Assembly: GCF_003052605.1 (NCBI RefSeq)
Contig: NZ_QASO01000069.1
Coordinates: 1-58,821, forward strand
From: Ectopseudomonas oleovorans
GTDB lineage: Bacteria; Pseudomonadota; Gammaproteobacteria; Pseudomonadales; Pseudomonadaceae
Direction: 5' to 3'
DNA: 58,821 nt
The position numbers and the translations under genes are program-made. This document shows, in pieces, positions 40,754 through 55,591 of this stretch (position 1 is the first letter of the stretch; every line of letters begins with the position of its first letter). The notes beneath the pieces are model-generated. The model ran no database searches. It was not told the origin of the DNA and saw only the letters and a list, made by a program, of their open reading frames with translations.

Positions 40754-40890
40754 TATACGAGAGGGAATTTCCTCTTCGTGACAGCAAAGGCACCCGAGGG
40801 TGTCGACCCGCTGCGCCCTATCCCTTAAGGTATGGCGCCTAATGGATACAGCTCCCCGGCCACTTGGCCGTCGACGCAAGACGGATGACT

Positions 40891-41841
40891 ATGAACCCGA
40901 ATTTCCTCGATTTCGAACAGCCGATCGCCGACCTGCAAGCCAAGATCGAAGAGCTACGCCTGGTTGGTAATGACAATTCGCTGAACATCGGCGACGAGAT
41001 TGCCCGCCTGCAGGACAAGAGCAGCGCACTGACCGAAAGCATCTTCGGCAACCTGACCAGTTGGCAGATCGCCCAGTTGGCACGCCATCCGCGCCGCCCG
41101 TATACCCTGGATTACATCCAGCACATCTTCACCGAGTTCGATGAACTGCACGGCGACCGGCACTTCTCCGACGATGCCGCCATCGTCGGTGGCATTGCCC
41201 GTCTGGGTGATCAGCCGGTGATGATCATCGGCCACCAGAAAGGCCGTGAGGTGCGCGAGAAGGTGCGCCGTAATTTTGGCATGCCGCGCCCGGAAGGCTA
41301 TCGCAAAGCCTGCCGCCTGATGGAAATGGCCGAACGCTTCAAGATGCCGATTCTCACCTTCATCGACACCCCCGGTGCCTACCCGGGTATCGATGCCGAG
41401 GAGCGCGGCCAGAGCGAGGCCATCGCCTGGAACCTGCGGGTGATGGCGCGCCTGAAAACCCCGATCATCGCCACCGTTATCGGTGAGGGTGGTTCCGGTG
41501 GTGCACTGGCCATCGGTGTTTGCGACCAGCTCAACATGTTGCAGTACTCCACCTATTCGGTGATCTCGCCGGAAGGCTGCGCCTCGATCCTGTGGCGTAC
41601 CGCCGAGAAGGCGCCGGATGCCGCTGAAGCCATGGGCATCACCGCCGAGCGCCTGAAGGATCTGGGTATCGTCGATCAGGTCATCGCCGAGCCACTGGGC
41701 GGCGCACACCGCGATCCGGCTGCGGCTTCCGAGTCGATCCGCCAGGAGCTGACCAAGCAACTGGCCAGCCTGCAGAAGTATGACACCGAAACGCTGCTCA
41801 AGCGTCGTTATGACCGTCTGATGAGCTACGGCATCGCCTGA
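40891..41841 (+). CDS. accA: Acetyl-CoA carboxylase carboxyltransferase subunit alpha
   Basis: The 316-residue subunit works with AccD to make malonyl-CoA. It starts [20 protein letters not shown], with [11 protein letters not shown] and the oxyanion GCASILWR motifs intact. An ATG six bases upstream is possible. The 137-base gap before it has small GAGAGGGAATTTCCTCTTC and GGCACCCGAGGGTGTC hairpins, probably ending dnaE transcription. Confidence 0.96.
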   Translation: MNPNFLDFEQPIADLQAKIEELRLVGNDNSLNIGDEIARLQDKSSALTESIFGNLTSWQIAQLARHPRRPYTLDYIQHIFTEFDELHGDRHFSDDAAIVGGIARLGDQPVMIIGHQKGREVREKVRRNFGMPRPEGYRKACRLMEMAERFKMPILTFIDTPGAYPGIDAEERGQSEAIAWNLRVMARLKTPIIATVIGEGGSGGALAIGVCDQLNMLQYSTYSVISPEGCASILWRTAEKAPDAAEAMGITAERLKDLGIVDQVIAEPLGGAHRDPAAASESIRQELTKQLASLQKYDTETLLKRRYDRLMSYGIA

Positions 41842-41860
41842 GTCTTTTCTGCGCATATAT

Positions 41861-41887
41861 CAACGGGCCTTCGGGCTCGTTGTTGTT
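41861..41887 (+). terminator. Terminator-like hairpin after accA
   Basis: CAACGGGCC, TTC and GGGCTCGTTG pair, followed by TTGTTT. It stands between accA and tilS and would end or attenuate accA transcripts. Confidence 0.65.
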
Positions 41888-41896
41888 TAAGCTTGA

Positions 41897-43222
41897 ATGA
41901 TGACTGCTCTCGAACTTCGCCTGCGCCAGGCTCTGCAGCCCTGGCGTACGGCCCCTGCCTGGCGTATTGCCTTCTCCGGTGGCCTGGATTCCAGCGTGTT
42001 GCTGCATCTGCTAGCCGACTGGGCGCGGCACGAGGAGCTGCCGCCGCTGTCCGCCATTCATGTCCATCATGGCCTGCAGCCGGCGGCCGATGCCTGGCCG
42101 GAGCATTGCGCGCAGTTTTGTGCCCGCCTGGATATTCCCTTGGAGGTCGTCAGGGTGCAGGTGGCGCCCGGGGCAAGTCTGGAGCAGGCCGCGCGGCGGG
42201 TGCGTTATGCGGCGTTCGCTGAGCGACTGGGCTCTGGCGAGGTATTGCTTGGCGCCCAGCATCGTGATGACCAGGCCGAAACCCTGCTGTTGCGTCTGTT
42301 GCGCGGTGCCGGCGTGCGCGGGCTGGCGGCGATGCCGGCCAGTCGGCCGTTGGGGCGGGGCAGCCTGGTGCGACCACTGCTCGACTGTTCCCGTGCGAAA
42401 TTGCAGGCCTATGCGCAGACTCATGGCATGGTCTGGATCGAGGACCCGAGCAATGCCGACGAGCGTTTCAGCCGCAATTTCCTGCGCAGACAGGTGATGC
42501 CGCTGCTGGCCGAGCGCTGGCCGCAGGTCACGGCAAATATCGCGCGTAGCGCCAGGCACGTGGGCGAGGCTCAGCAATTGCTGGATGAGTTGGCCGCGAT
42601 GGACCTGGCGACTGTTCATGGCGTTTCGGCATGCCCATGGTTGACTCTACCGTCTCTGGACCTGTCGGCAGTGAGCGCGCTGAGCGATGCTCGTCAGCGA
42701 AATCTGCTGCGCCATTGGTTGGCGCCACTGACGCGCCTGCCCGATAGCGATCACTGGGCCGGCTGGTGTGACCTGCGTGATGCCGCCACGGATGCGGCGC
42801 CGATCTGGAAACTGACCGATGGCGAGTTGCACCGTGCCGATGGTCGGCTTTGGTGGCTCAGTGGTGAGTGGCTGCGGTCGCTCGATCCCCTCGATCTAGC
42901 CTGCGACTCGTTTTCCGAATCGGTTGAACTTCCCGGCAATGGTCATGTGCATCTACAGGGCGAGTTGCCGCTAGGTCGCTGGTATTTGCGTTACCGCCAG
43001 GGTGGTGAGTCGCTGCAGCTGCCGGGGCGCGGCAGGCGTGATCTCAAGCGTCTGCTCAACGAACTGCGCGTGCCGGGATTCGTGCGTCCACGTCTGCCGC
43101 TGCTGTTCGATGGCGATGAACTGATGGCGGTGGCGAACCTGTCGCAATCGTCAGAAATCCAGGCTGGCGGGGCGACTCTGCACTGGTCGCCGCCTATCGG
43201 CGCGCAAGGTTTGAGCTGGTAA
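41897..43222 (+). CDS. tilS: tRNA(Ile)-lysidine synthase
   Basis: The 441-residue enzyme puts lysine on C34 of the AUA-reading tRNA(Ile). The PP-loop ATPase motif is FSGGLDSSVLLHLL at 26-39, the N-terminal domain continues to about 220, and the TilS substrate-binding and C-terminal domains follow (QLPGRGRRDLKRLLNELRVP near the end). ATG codons at 41897 and 41900 are in tandem. Confidence 0.95.
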   Translation: MMTALELRLRQALQPWRTAPAWRIAFSGGLDSSVLLHLLADWARHEELPPLSAIHVHHGLQPAADAWPEHCAQFCARLDIPLEVVRVQVAPGASLEQAARRVRYAAFAERLGSGEVLLGAQHRDDQAETLLLRLLRGAGVRGLAAMPASRPLGRGSLVRPLLDCSRAKLQAYAQTHGMVWIEDPSNADERFSRNFLRRQVMPLLAERWPQVTANIARSARHVGEAQQLLDELAAMDLATVHGVSACPWLTLPSLDLSAVSALSDARQRNLLRHWLAPLTRLPDSDHWAGWCDLRDAATDAAPIWKLTDGELHRADGRLWWLSGEWLRSLDPLDLACDSFSESVELPGNGHVHLQGELPLGRWYLRYRQGGESLQLPGRGRRDLKRLLNELRVPGFVRPRLPLLFDGDELMAVANLSQSSEIQAGGATLHWSPPIGAQGLSW

Positions 43223-45854
<2,632 letters not shown>

Positions 45855-45990
45855 GCCGGTCGTAATCCGGTAAAGTGCCGCCCCAGAAATTCTCCCTGAC
45901 CCGTGAGTCAGAGTGTGCCGCCGGTCTGTCCAATGGGCAGCGGCGGTCTCTCGCGCAGCCTGCTGCTGCCGTAGAGAATCGGCTCAAAGG

Positions 45991-46112
45991 CTGGCGAGCT
46001 AGAGGTATGCAAGGCAGAAACAGGCGAAGAAGCGGAGTTTACGAGTTGTAAATGAGCATTCTGAGCCTGTTTTTAACGCAGCAGGCCCGACGCGCAGCAG
46101 ACTTTGAGCTGG
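45991..46112. repeat. Left copy of the inverted repeat around eno
   Basis: The copy contains GCGAGCTAGAGGTATGCAAG, AAACAGGCGAAGAAGCGGAG, GTAAATGAGCATTC and CTGTTTTTAACGCAGCAGG followed by GACGCGCAGCAG. The complement of 47443-47620 carries the same blocks in the same order. It occupies most of the kdsA-eno gap and so replaces or includes the eno promoter region. Confidence 0.7.
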
Positions 46113-46119
46113 TTCTTAA

Positions 46120-47436
<1,317 letters not shown>

Positions 47437-47442
47437 TCACGA

Positions 47443-47620
47443 TCTGCTGCGCGTCGGCCCTACTGCGTTAAAAACAGATGAGTAATGCTCATTTACTTCA
47501 GTAAAGTCGAGCGCGACCCCGACCGTTCCTTGCCTGTTTGATTCGCTGGCGTTCACCCTTCGGGCCAGCCTTCGGCTATTACTCCCGTTGGTCGTTGTGC
47601 CTTGCAGGTCTCTAGCTCGC
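47443..47620. repeat. Right copy of the inverted repeat around eno
   Basis: Its complement matches the left copy in blocks and has an insert of roughly 60-70 bases between GCAAGGCA and AAACAGGC. It starts seven bases after the eno stop. The combination of CTGTTTTTAACGCAG, ATGAGCATTAC and GCGAGCTAGAG is shared. Confidence 0.7.
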
Positions 47621-47642
47621 GAGATCGTTCTAGCCTGAAAAT

Positions 47643-47665
47643 GGGCGACGCAAGTCGCCCTTTTT
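47643..47665 (+). terminator. Terminator downstream of eno
   Basis: GGGCGAC, GCAA and GTCGCCC form a stem followed by TTTTT. It lies beyond the right repeat copy, 207 bases after the eno stop. Confidence 0.85.
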
Positions 47666-47695
47666 CGTGGTTATTCCAGCGTTTGCGCTGCATGC

Positions 47696-47745
47696 TGTAG
47701 GAGCGGATTTATCCACGATTTTTCGCGGCTGAAGCCGCTCCTACA
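47696..47745. repeat. REP element upstream of ftsB
   Basis: CTGTAGGAGCGG and CCGCTCCTACA pair around TTTATCCACGATTTTTCGCGG. It is a member of the GTAGGAGC family. Confidence 0.7.
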
Positions 47746-47912
47746 AAGGCTGCGTCATTGCGGGCATGGCCTTTTTCGTGGACGCTTCGTCGATCTCTGG
47801 GAACCAATGCACGGATGCAGGTACCGAAACCCCATGTCACTCATCAGACGGCTTCTTTTCAAGCATGAACGTAGCCCCTACCATGCCGATGACTCAATCT
47901 GCGAGCCGCTCC

Positions 47913-48191
47913 ATGCGTAGTCCGTATTGGCTGTTTATCGTGCTGGTTCTGTTGCTGGGCGGTCTGCAATATCGATTGTGGGTCGGCGACGGCAGCCTGG
48001 CTGCTGCCAGCCGTCTGCAACAGCAGATCGCCGAACAGCAGGGCGAGAACGAGCGTTTGCTGGAGCGCAATCGTATCCTCGAGGCCGAAGTGATGGAGCT
48101 CAAGCGCGGCATGGAAACCGTGGAAGAACGCGCGCGTCACGAGTTGGGCATGCTCAAAGAGGGTGAAACCCTCTATCTGTTGACCGAATGA
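47913..48191 (+). CDS. ftsB: Cell-division protein FtsB
   Basis: The 92-residue bitopic protein links FtsL and FtsQ in the divisome and helps activate septal wall synthesis. One membrane helix (about 4-20, YWLFIVLVLLLGGLQYRLW) precedes a periplasmic coiled coil (about 29-70, with NERLLERNRILEAEV) and the conserved ARHELGMLKEGETLY. The start at 47913 matches family length; ATG codons at 47892 and 47865 in the same frame are alternatives. It overlaps ispD by four bases, as in E. coli. Confidence 0.92.
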   Translation: MRSPYWLFIVLVLLLGGLQYRLWVGDGSLAAASRLQQQIAEQQGENERLLERNRILEAEVMELKRGMETVEERARHELGMLKEGETLYLLTE

Positions 48192-48886
48192 CCACGAAAT
48201 TCTGGCTGGTGATCCCGGCCGCCGGCGTCGGCGCGCGGATGGCCGCCGACCGCCCCAAGCAGTACCTGCAGATCGCCGGCCGCTGCATTCTCGAACATAC
48301 CCTGCATTGTTTTCTCGATCATCCCGGCCTGTTGGCCGCGGTGGTATGCCTTGCCGTGGATGACCCGTTCTGGCCGCAGCTGTCACTGGCGCGTGATCCG
48401 CGCATCCGCCGTGCGCCTGGCGGGCGTGAGCGCGCCGACTCGGTGCTGGCCGGGCTGGACTCGTTACTGGTCGGTGGTGCCGATAGCGATGACTGGGTGC
48501 TGGTGCACGACGCCGCGCGTCCTAACCTCACCCCGGCGGACCTGGCTCGTCTGCTGGAGAGTCTGACCGATGATCCGGTCGGCGGCCTGCTGGCGGTGCC
48601 GGTGCGCGATACGCTCAAGCGTATCGGCAGCGATGGCCGAGTGTTGGAGACCGTGGATCGTAGCGTGATCTGGCAGGCCTACACACCGCAGATGTTCCGC
48701 CTGGGGGCGTTACGCGAGGCACTGGCGCAAGCGCTGGAAGAAGGTGTGGCAGTGACCGATGAGGCCTCGGCCATGGAGTGGGCAGGGCAGTCGCCCCGGC
48801 TCATCGAAGGCCGGGCGGACAACCTCAAGGTCACCCGCCCGGAAGATCTGCATTATCTACAGTCCATATGGCCGCAAGGCCGTTGA
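48188..48886 (+). CDS. ispD: 2-C-methyl-D-erythritol 4-phosphate cytidylyltransferase
   Basis: The 232-residue MEP-pathway enzyme couples CTP to MEP. The nucleotide loop IPAAGVGARMAADRPKQY is at 9-26 with K24. The start overlaps the ftsB stop. ispF, often fused or adjacent, lies 3.7 kb on, separated by the formaldehyde genes. The stop is followed by 15 bases before the convergent HPF-like gene. Confidence 0.95.
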   Translation: MTTKFWLVIPAAGVGARMAADRPKQYLQIAGRCILEHTLHCFLDHPGLLAAVVCLAVDDPFWPQLSLARDPRIRRAPGGRERADSVLAGLDSLLVGGADSDDWVLVHDAARPNLTPADLARLLESLTDDPVGGLLAVPVRDTLKRIGSDGRVLETVDRSVIWQAYTPQMFRLGALREALAQALEEGVAVTDEASAMEWAGQSPRLIEGRADNLKVTRPEDLHYLQSIWPQGR

Positions 48887-48901
48887 ACTAGAACAGTCGC
48901 A

Positions 48902-49225
48902 TCAGTGTGTCCAGCGTTTGGCATCTTTGCCCAGGTTGCGATCCAGCGCGTTGGTCAGCTTGTTCATGGCGCCATCGAGGGCTTGGTGCAGTTCGCTGGC
49001 ATCGTGGGAGACCGTCAGCGGATCGCGTCCCTTTATCCGCGCCTCGATCTTGCAGCGCTTGTCCTGTGGGCCACTCTTGAGCGCGTTCTCGTCGGAGAGA
49101 TGAATTTCAATCCGGGTGAGGTGGTCCTCGTAGCGCTGGAGCTTGTCCCGGATGCGACTGCGAATGTCGTCCTTGAAGTCCATCGAGGAGGAGACGTGCT
49201 TACCACTGTTGACCAGAACCTGCAT
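48902..49225 (-). CDS. HPF/RaiA-like ribosome-associated protein
   Basis: The 107-residue protein starts MQVLVNSGKHVSSSMDF and resembles the short hibernation-promoting factor fold: a beta-alpha-beta start, FKDDIRSRIRDKLQRYEDHLTRIEIHLSDEN, and a second helix HDASELHQALDGAMNKL. It lacks the long C-terminal domain. The classic HPF of pseudomonads lies in the rpoN operon, so this would be a paralogue. The start at 49225 has GAGGA seven bases upstream; ATG 49231 has none. Role is inferred from fold only. Confidence 0.75.
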   Translation of the reverse strand: MQVLVNSGKHVSSSMDFKDDIRSRIRDKLQRYEDHLTRIEIHLSDENALKSGPQDKRCKIEARIKGRDPLTVSHDASELHQALDGAMNKLTNALDRNLGKDAKRWTH

Positions 49226-49367
49226 AACCATGTCCTCATGTAGCTGAGTTCGTGAGAGCCCGCTTGGGCGGGGTGCATGGGTTGTGACGCGGTCGTCTCG
49301 CTCAAGTTTCGCCCGGCTTGTGACATTCCATGACCGTTCAGCTGGGTCACAAGGTTGTTACAGAGTC

Positions 49368-50264
49368 TCAGGAGTGATCGAGGTATTCGGCGCGTTGGCC
49401 AAGTCCCTGGCGCAGCGAGTCGATCAACTGGCGTACCTTGGGCGAAAGGTGACGTTGCTGCGGGTAAAGCGCCCAAACTGCGGTATTGGGTGGGCGATGC
49501 TGCTCCAGCAGAGAGATCAGCCGTCCGCTGCGCAGGTGTTCCAATACGTAATAGTCCGGCAACTGACACAGCCCAAATCCGCGCAGCGCTGCGTCGAGCA
49601 CGGCCTGGCCGCTATTGCAACGCCAGTTACCCTGTATGCGCACCTGGGTTTCACGGTCGTTCTGGGCAAAGTTCCAGTGGTCGCTGCTACCAACCAGGCA
49701 GTTGTGTCGGGCTAGCTCTGATAACGAGTGCGGACGCCCGTAGCGCTGCAGATACTCGGGTGCCGCGCACAGGTACATCTCGCGGGGGGCCAGGCGTGCG
49801 GCCATGAGTCGTGAGTCCTGCAGGCGCCCCAGGCGGATGGCCAGGTCCAAGCCATCGTGAAGCAGGTCGAGAGGGCGGTTAGACAGTTCTATCTCGACGC
49901 GTAACTGTGGATGTCGCGCCATGAAGTCATTGACCAGTGGCACGATGAAGCGCTCGCCATACGCCACGGCGCAGGTCATGCGTAGCAGCCCTTTGGGTTC
50001 GGCGCCAAGATCGCCGACTGCACGCAACGCTTCTTCGCGGGCATCCTGCAGGCGCTGGCAGTGTTGCAGAAACAACTGGCCGGCCTCGGTCAGGGCTACT
50101 CGCCTGGTGCTGCGGTAGAACAGACGGCTCTGCAGGCGCTCTTCCAGGCGTGCGACCTGGCGACTGACCTGCGAGGTGGACAATCCCAGGCGCTCGGCGG
50201 CGGCACTGAATTGCCCGCATTCGGCGACGGCAACGAATTCGTCGAGTCCTTCCCAGCGATTCAT
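49368..50264 (-). CDS. gfnR: LysR-family regulator, likely of formaldehyde detoxification
   Basis: The 298-residue protein has an N-terminal helix-turn-helix (LDEFVAVAECGQFSAAAERLG then STSQVSRQVARLEERLQ) and a LysR substrate-binding domain from about 90. It is divergent from frmA across 187 bases, where LysR regulators usually act. In P. aeruginosa the equivalent gene (PA3630, as I recall) is GfnR, which activates the adhC-fghA pair in response to formaldehyde adducts. The start at 50264 gives family length; upstream frames lie over the intergenic region and frmA. Confidence 0.85.
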   Translation of the reverse strand: MNRWEGLDEFVAVAECGQFSAAAERLGLSTSQVSRQVARLEERLQSRLFYRSTRRVALTEAGQLFLQHCQRLQDAREEALRAVGDLGAEPKGLLRMTCAVAYGERFIVPLVNDFMARHPQLRVEIELSNRPLDLLHDGLDLAIRLGRLQDSRLMAARLAPREMYLCAAPEYLQRYGRPHSLSELARHNCLVGSSDHWNFAQNDRETQVRIQGNWRCNSGQAVLDAALRGFGLCQLPDYYVLEHLRSGRLISLLEQHRPPNTAVWALYPQQRHLSPKVRQLIDSLRQGLGQRAEYLDHS

Positions 50265-51564
<1,300 letters not shown>

Positions 51565-51604
51565 TGGCGTGCCGCACGGCTGATGGTCGTGCGGATTCTT
51601 TCGT

Positions 51605-51672
51605 AGGGTGCGTGGGGCCTCCCTAGGCTGCGCGCACCGCTAATCCTTGGTGCGCGTGGCGCACCCTACGGA
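51605..51672. repeat. GCGCACC repeat before fghA
   Basis: AGGGTGCG and its counterpart GGCGCACCCTACGGA pair around a CT-rich middle. The right part repeats the sequence at 21018-21036 in the same orientation. It supplies the GGAG used as fghA binding site (CGGAGTGGCC), so repeat insertion created or kept the ribosome binding site. Confidence 0.6.
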
Positions 51673-51678
51673 GTGGCC

Positions 51679-52521
51679 ATGACCCTCGAAATCGTTTCAA
51701 GCAACAAGAGCTTCGGCGGCTGGCACAAGCGCTACCGCCATCGCTCCAGCAGCCTCAACTGCGACATGGTGTTCGCCGTCTATCTGCCGCCGCAGGCCGA
51801 GCAGGGCGCCAAGCTGCCGGTGCTGTACTGGCTGAGCGGGTTGACCTGCACCGACGAGAACTTCATGCAGAAGGCTGGCGCTCAGCGGATGGCAGCCGAA
51901 CTGGGGTTGATCATCATCGCGCCGGACACCAGCCCGCGTGGCGAGGGGGTGGCCGATGACGCCAATGGCGCCTATGACTTCGGTCTTGGTGCAGGCTTCT
52001 ATGTCAATGCCACCCAGGAGCCCTTCGCGTCGCACTACCGCATGTACGACTACGTGGTGCAGGAGTTGCCGGCGCTGATCGAGGCCAACTTCCCCGTCTC
52101 GGATAAGCGTGGCATCGCCGGCCATTCCATGGGCGGTCACGGTGCGCTGATCTGTGCGTTGAAGAATCCGGGGCGTTACCAGTCGGTATCGGCGTTCTCA
52201 CCGATCAGCAATCCGATGAACTGTCCATGGGGCGAGAAGGCCTTTTCCCTTTATCTGGGTGAGGAGCGTTCGCGCTGGCGTGAGTGGGATGCCAGCGTGC
52301 TGATCGCCGAGGCCGAGGAGAAGTTGCCGATCCTGGTCGATCAGGGCGATCGTGACGATTTTCTCGAAGGCCAGCTCAAGCCGCAGGTGTTGCAGGCTGC
52401 GGCCAAGGCGGCCGCTCATCCGCTGACGCTGCGCATGCAGCCTGGCTATGACCACAGCTACTACTTCATCGCCAGCTTCATCGACGATCACCTGCGTCAT
52501 CACGCTGCCGCTTTGCGGTAG
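51679..52521 (+). CDS. fghA: S-formylglutathione hydrolase
   Basis: The 280-residue alpha/beta hydrolase releases formate and glutathione, the step after FrmA. The serine is S150 in [11 protein letters not shown], with D226 region (DQGDRDDF) and H259 (GYDHSYYF). The start ATG at 51679 has GGAG five bases upstream; a GTG at 51673 is rejected. Confidence 0.95.
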   Translation: MTLEIVSSNKSFGGWHKRYRHRSSSLNCDMVFAVYLPPQAEQGAKLPVLYWLSGLTCTDENFMQKAGAQRMAAELGLIIIAPDTSPRGEGVADDANGAYDFGLGAGFYVNATQEPFASHYRMYDYVVQELPALIEANFPVSDKRGIAGHSMGGHGALICALKNPGRYQSVSAFSPISNPMNCPWGEKAFSLYLGEERSRWREWDASVLIAEAEEKLPILVDQGDRDDFLEGQLKPQVLQAAAKAAAHPLTLRMQPGYDHSYYFIASFIDDHLRHHAAALR

Positions 52522-52532
52522 TCGTGGCCCGG

Positions 52533-52578
52533 ATGAAATCCGCGAAATTCGCTTCTCTGATTTCATCCAGGCTACGGG
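52533..52578. repeat. GGATGAAATCC inverted repeat after fghA
   Basis: GGATGAAATC and GATTTCATCC pair around 20 bases; the element at 8243-8291 has the same arms and the same GGCTACGGG tail. It may end fghA transcription. Confidence 0.6.
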
Positions 52579-52596
52579 GCAATGCGGTTAGAATCA

Positions 52597-52626
52597 CGCC
52601 CTGACTTTTTCAGGGCGTTGTTCTTT
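52597..52626 (+). terminator. Hairpin directly upstream of ispF
   Basis: CGCCCTGA and TCAGGGCG pair around CTTTT and are followed by TTGTTCTTT, ending at the ispF start codon. TAGAAT at 52589-52594 could be a -10, which would put the hairpin in the ispF leader. No Shine-Dalgarno sequence other than the stem's GGGCG is present, so the hairpin may affect translation too. Confidence 0.6.
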
Positions 52627-53100
52627 ATGCGTATCGGCCATGGCTATGACGTACACCGCTTCGGCGAAGGCGATTTCATCACCCTCGGCGGCGTACGGAT
52701 TCCCCATAAATTCGGTCTTGTCGCTCACTCCGACGGTGACGTGCTGCTGCACGCGCTGAGTGATGCGCTGCTTGGCGCCGTGGCGCTTGGCGACATCGGC
52801 AAGCACTTCCCCGATACCGATCCGACCTTCAAGGGTGCCGACAGTCGCGCCCTGCTGCGCCATGTGATGGGCCTGGTGCGGGGCAAGGGTTACGCGGTGG
52901 GTAACGTCGACGCCACCATCATCGCCCAGGCGCCGAAGATGGCTCCGCACATTCAGAGCATGCGCGAGCGCATTGCCGAGGATCTGGGCATCGAGCTGGA
53001 TCAGGTCAACGTCAAGGCCACCACCACCGAGAAGCTGGGTTTCACCGGACGTGAGGAAGGTATCGCGGTGCACGCCGTGGCCCTGCTGGTCAAGGCATGA
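52627..53100 (+). CDS. ispF: 2-C-methyl-D-erythritol 2,4-cyclodiphosphate synthase
   Basis: The 157-residue trimeric enzyme of the MEP pathway has metal ligands D8 and H10 (GHGYDVHRF) and the histidine of [10 protein letters not shown] near 42, with [15 protein letters not shown] near the end. ATG 52627 gives full family length. It overlaps truD by four bases. Confidence 0.95.
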   Translation: MRIGHGYDVHRFGEGDFITLGGVRIPHKFGLVAHSDGDVLLHALSDALLGAVALGDIGKHFPDTDPTFKGADSRALLRHVMGLVRGKGYAVGNVDATIIAQAPKMAPHIQSMRERIAEDLGIELDQVNVKATTTEKLGFTGREEGIAVHAVALLVKA

Positions 53101-54155
53101 ACGAGTTGCAACTGCTCGGGCCGCGTGCCCACGGCGAGGCCTGTGGGCGCGCGGTGCTCAAGGCCACGGCCGAGGACTTCCAGGTCGACGAGGTGCTCGA
53201 CATCCCGCTCACTGGGCAGGGTGAGCACCTCTGGCTATGGGTTGAAAAACGCGGCCTGAATACCGAGGAGGCCGCTCGGCGTATCGCCCGCGCTGCCGGC
53301 CTGCCGCTCAAGGCGGTCAGTTACGCTGGACTCAAGGATCGTCAGGCGCTGACTCGCCAGTGGTTCAGCCTGCACCTGCCGGGCAAGGCCGATCCCGATC
53401 TGGCGACCGCGCAGGGTGATGATCTGGTCATCCTGCGCAGTCAGCGGCATAACCGCAAATTGCAGCGTGGCGCCCATACCGCCAATGGTTTCACCTTGCG
53501 CCTGACAGCCCTCGAAGCTGATCGCGATGCGCTGGAGCAGCGCCTGCAGCGTATCGCCGAGCAAGGCGTGCCCAATTACTTCGGCTTGCAGCGTTTCGGC
53601 TTCGATGGCGGTAACGTGCTGCAGGCGTGCGATTTTGCCGCGCGCCTGGAGTTGCCGGTGCAGCGCAACCTGCGCTCGCGCCTGCTCTCTTCGGCGCGCA
53701 GCTATTTGTTCAATCAGGTGCTGGCCAAGCGCGTGGCGGCAGGCACCTGGAACCAGGCACAGATCGGTGACTTGCTGGCCTTCACTGCCAGTCGCAGTTT
53801 CTTCATGGCTGGCGAGACTGAGTGCATTGACCCGCGCCTGGCCATTCTTGACCTGCATCCGACCGGGCCGCTGTGGGGCGACGGGCCTTTGCCGAGCGCT
53901 GGTGTGACCCGGCAGCTGGAGCAGGAAGTAGCCGATGAGGCTGCGCAACTGGTGCAATGGCTGATCAAGGCGGACATGGCGCACGAACGGCGAATTCTGC
54001 GCCTCCCCATCGGCGGCCTGTCATGGCATTATCCCGAACCCGATATTCTGCAACTTGCATTCGTCCTGCCGGCCGGGTGTTTCGCCACCGTGGTGGTGCG
54101 CGAATTGCTCGATCTGGTGCCAGCAGGGCAGACGGATACTCCATGCGAATTCTGA
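53097..54155 (+). CDS. truD: tRNA pseudouridine(13) synthase
   Basis: The 352-residue enzyme makes pseudouridine 13 in tRNA(Glu). The catalytic aspartate is D81 in [16 protein letters not shown], and the TruD insertion domain and [15 protein letters not shown] motif follow. It overlaps ispF by four bases and surE by 13, a tight operon. Confidence 0.95.
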   Translation: MNELQLLGPRAHGEACGRAVLKATAEDFQVDEVLDIPLTGQGEHLWLWVEKRGLNTEEAARRIARAAGLPLKAVSYAGLKDRQALTRQWFSLHLPGKADPDLATAQGDDLVILRSQRHNRKLQRGAHTANGFTLRLTALEADRDALEQRLQRIAEQGVPNYFGLQRFGFDGGNVLQACDFAARLELPVQRNLRSRLLSSARSYLFNQVLAKRVAAGTWNQAQIGDLLAFTASRSFFMAGETECIDPRLAILDLHPTGPLWGDGPLPSAGVTRQLEQEVADEAAQLVQWLIKADMAHERRILRLPIGGLSWHYPEPDILQLAFVLPAGCFATVVVRELLDLVPAGQTDTPCEF

Positions 54156-54892
54156 TTTCCAACGACGACGGGGTGAACACGCCCGGTATCGCTGCGTTGC
54201 ACCAAGCGCTGGCCGACTATGCCGAGTGCGTGGTGATCGCCCCTGGCGAAGACAGGAGCGGTGCCAGCAGTGCGCTGACGCTCGACCGTCCGCTACATCC
54301 CATGGCCCTGGCCAATGGCTACATCAGCCTCAATGGCACGCCGACCGATTGCGTGCACCTGGGGCTCAATGGTCTGCTCGAGCAGACGCCGGATATGGTC
54401 GTCTCCGGCATCAACCTGGGCGCCAACCTGGGCGATGACGTGCTCTATTCCGGTACCGTCGCCGCCGCGCTCGAAGGACGTTTCCTGAGCAAGCCGGCGT
54501 TCGCCTTTTCGCTGTTGTCGCGCCTGCCCGACAATCTGCCGACTGCGGCCTACTTCGCCCGCAAGCTGGTGGAGGCGCATGAGCGCCTTGAACTGCCGCC
54601 GCGTACCGTACTCAACGTCAACGTGCCGAACCTGCCGCTGGAACATATCCGTGGTGTGCAGCTGACCCGACTCGGTCATCGCGCGCGTGCGGCGGCGCCG
54701 GTCAAGGTGGTCAACCCGCGTGGCAAGGAAGGTTACTGGATTGCCGCCGCCGGTGATGTCGAGGATGGCAGTCAGGGCACCGATTTTCATGCCGTGATGC
54801 AAGGTTATGTATCGATCACGCCGCTACGGCTCGACCGCACGTTCAATGAGGCCCTTGAAACTATGGATGGCTGGCTGGAGGGCATCTTCTGA
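54143..54892 (+). CDS. surE: 5'/3'-nucleotidase SurE
   Basis: The 249-residue metal-dependent phosphatase acts on nucleoside monophosphates in stationary phase. D8 and D9 in [11 protein letters not shown] and the conserved [20 protein letters not shown] are present. It overlaps truD by 13 bases and pcm by one (TGATG). Gene order surE-pcm-nlpD-rpoS is conserved. Confidence 0.96.
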   Translation: MRILISNDDGVNTPGIAALHQALADYAECVVIAPGEDRSGASSALTLDRPLHPMALANGYISLNGTPTDCVHLGLNGLLEQTPDMVVSGINLGANLGDDVLYSGTVAAALEGRFLSKPAFAFSLLSRLPDNLPTAAYFARKLVEAHERLELPPRTVLNVNVPNLPLEHIRGVQLTRLGHRARAAAPVKVVNPRGKEGYWIAAAGDVEDGSQGTDFHAVMQGYVSITPLRLDRTFNEALETMDGWLEGIF

Positions 54893-55566
54893 TGCGCGGA
54901 CAGGACGAGATGCAGCGCAGCGGGATCGGCATGACCTCGCAGCGCACCCGCGAACGATTGATCCAGCGTCTCTATGAGGAAGGGCTGTCCAACGCGCGGG
55001 TACTGGAAGTGATCCGCCGTACGCCGCGCCATCTGTTCGTCGACGAAGCCCTGGCGCACCGCGCCTATGAAGACACCGCGCTGCCCATCGGCCATAACCA
55101 GACCATTTCCCAGCCTTATATGGTTGGGCGCATGACCGAGCTGTTGTTGGCCGCGGGCCCGCTGGACAAGGTGCTGGAAATTGGCACCGGCTCCGGATAC
55201 CAGACGGCCGTGCTGGCACAACTGGTGGAGCGAGTGTTTTCGGTCGAGCGTATTCAGGTGCTGCAGGATCGCGCCAAGGAGCGTTTGGCCGAACTCAAGC
55301 TGCGCAACGTGGTCTTTCGCTGGGGTGATGGCTGGGAAGGTTGGAACGCGCTCGGTCCGTACAACGGCATCATTGTCACCGCCGCCGCCGCGCAAGTGCC
55401 GCAGGCCTTGCTCGATCAACTGGCTCCAGGCGGACGTCTGGTCATTCCGGTCGGCAGTGGCGATGTGCAGCAACTGCTGCTGATCGTGCGTGAAGAGGGT
55501 GGTTTTTCCCGTCACGTGCTCGATGCGGTGCGCTTCGTGCCGCTACTCAACGGGCCGCTGGCTTGA
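54892..55566 (+). CDS. pcm: Protein-L-isoaspartate O-methyltransferase
   Basis: The 224-residue repair enzyme methylates isoaspartyl residues using SAM. The SAM motif [16 protein letters not shown] lies near 99-114 and SQPYMVGRM before it. The start overlaps the surE stop, giving 224 residues; ATG 54931 ([12 protein letters not shown]) would give the common 211, and is equally plausible. Confidence 0.94.
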   Translation: MRGQDEMQRSGIGMTSQRTRERLIQRLYEEGLSNARVLEVIRRTPRHLFVDEALAHRAYEDTALPIGHNQTISQPYMVGRMTELLLAAGPLDKVLEIGTGSGYQTAVLAQLVERVFSVERIQVLQDRAKERLAELKLRNVVFRWGDGWEGWNALGPYNGIIVTAAAAQVPQALLDQLAPGGRLVIPVGSGDVQQLLLIVREEGGFSRHVLDAVRFVPLLNGPLA

Positions 55567-55591
55567 TCGCTTTTTCGCAGCGGAAGGATCC

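Noticed and set aside
49317..49353. CTTGTGAC and GTCACAAG inverted repeat upstream of the HPF-like gene, CRP/Vfr-like
   Set aside because: The arms are 21 bases apart, far more than the six of a CRP/Vfr site; no other support.
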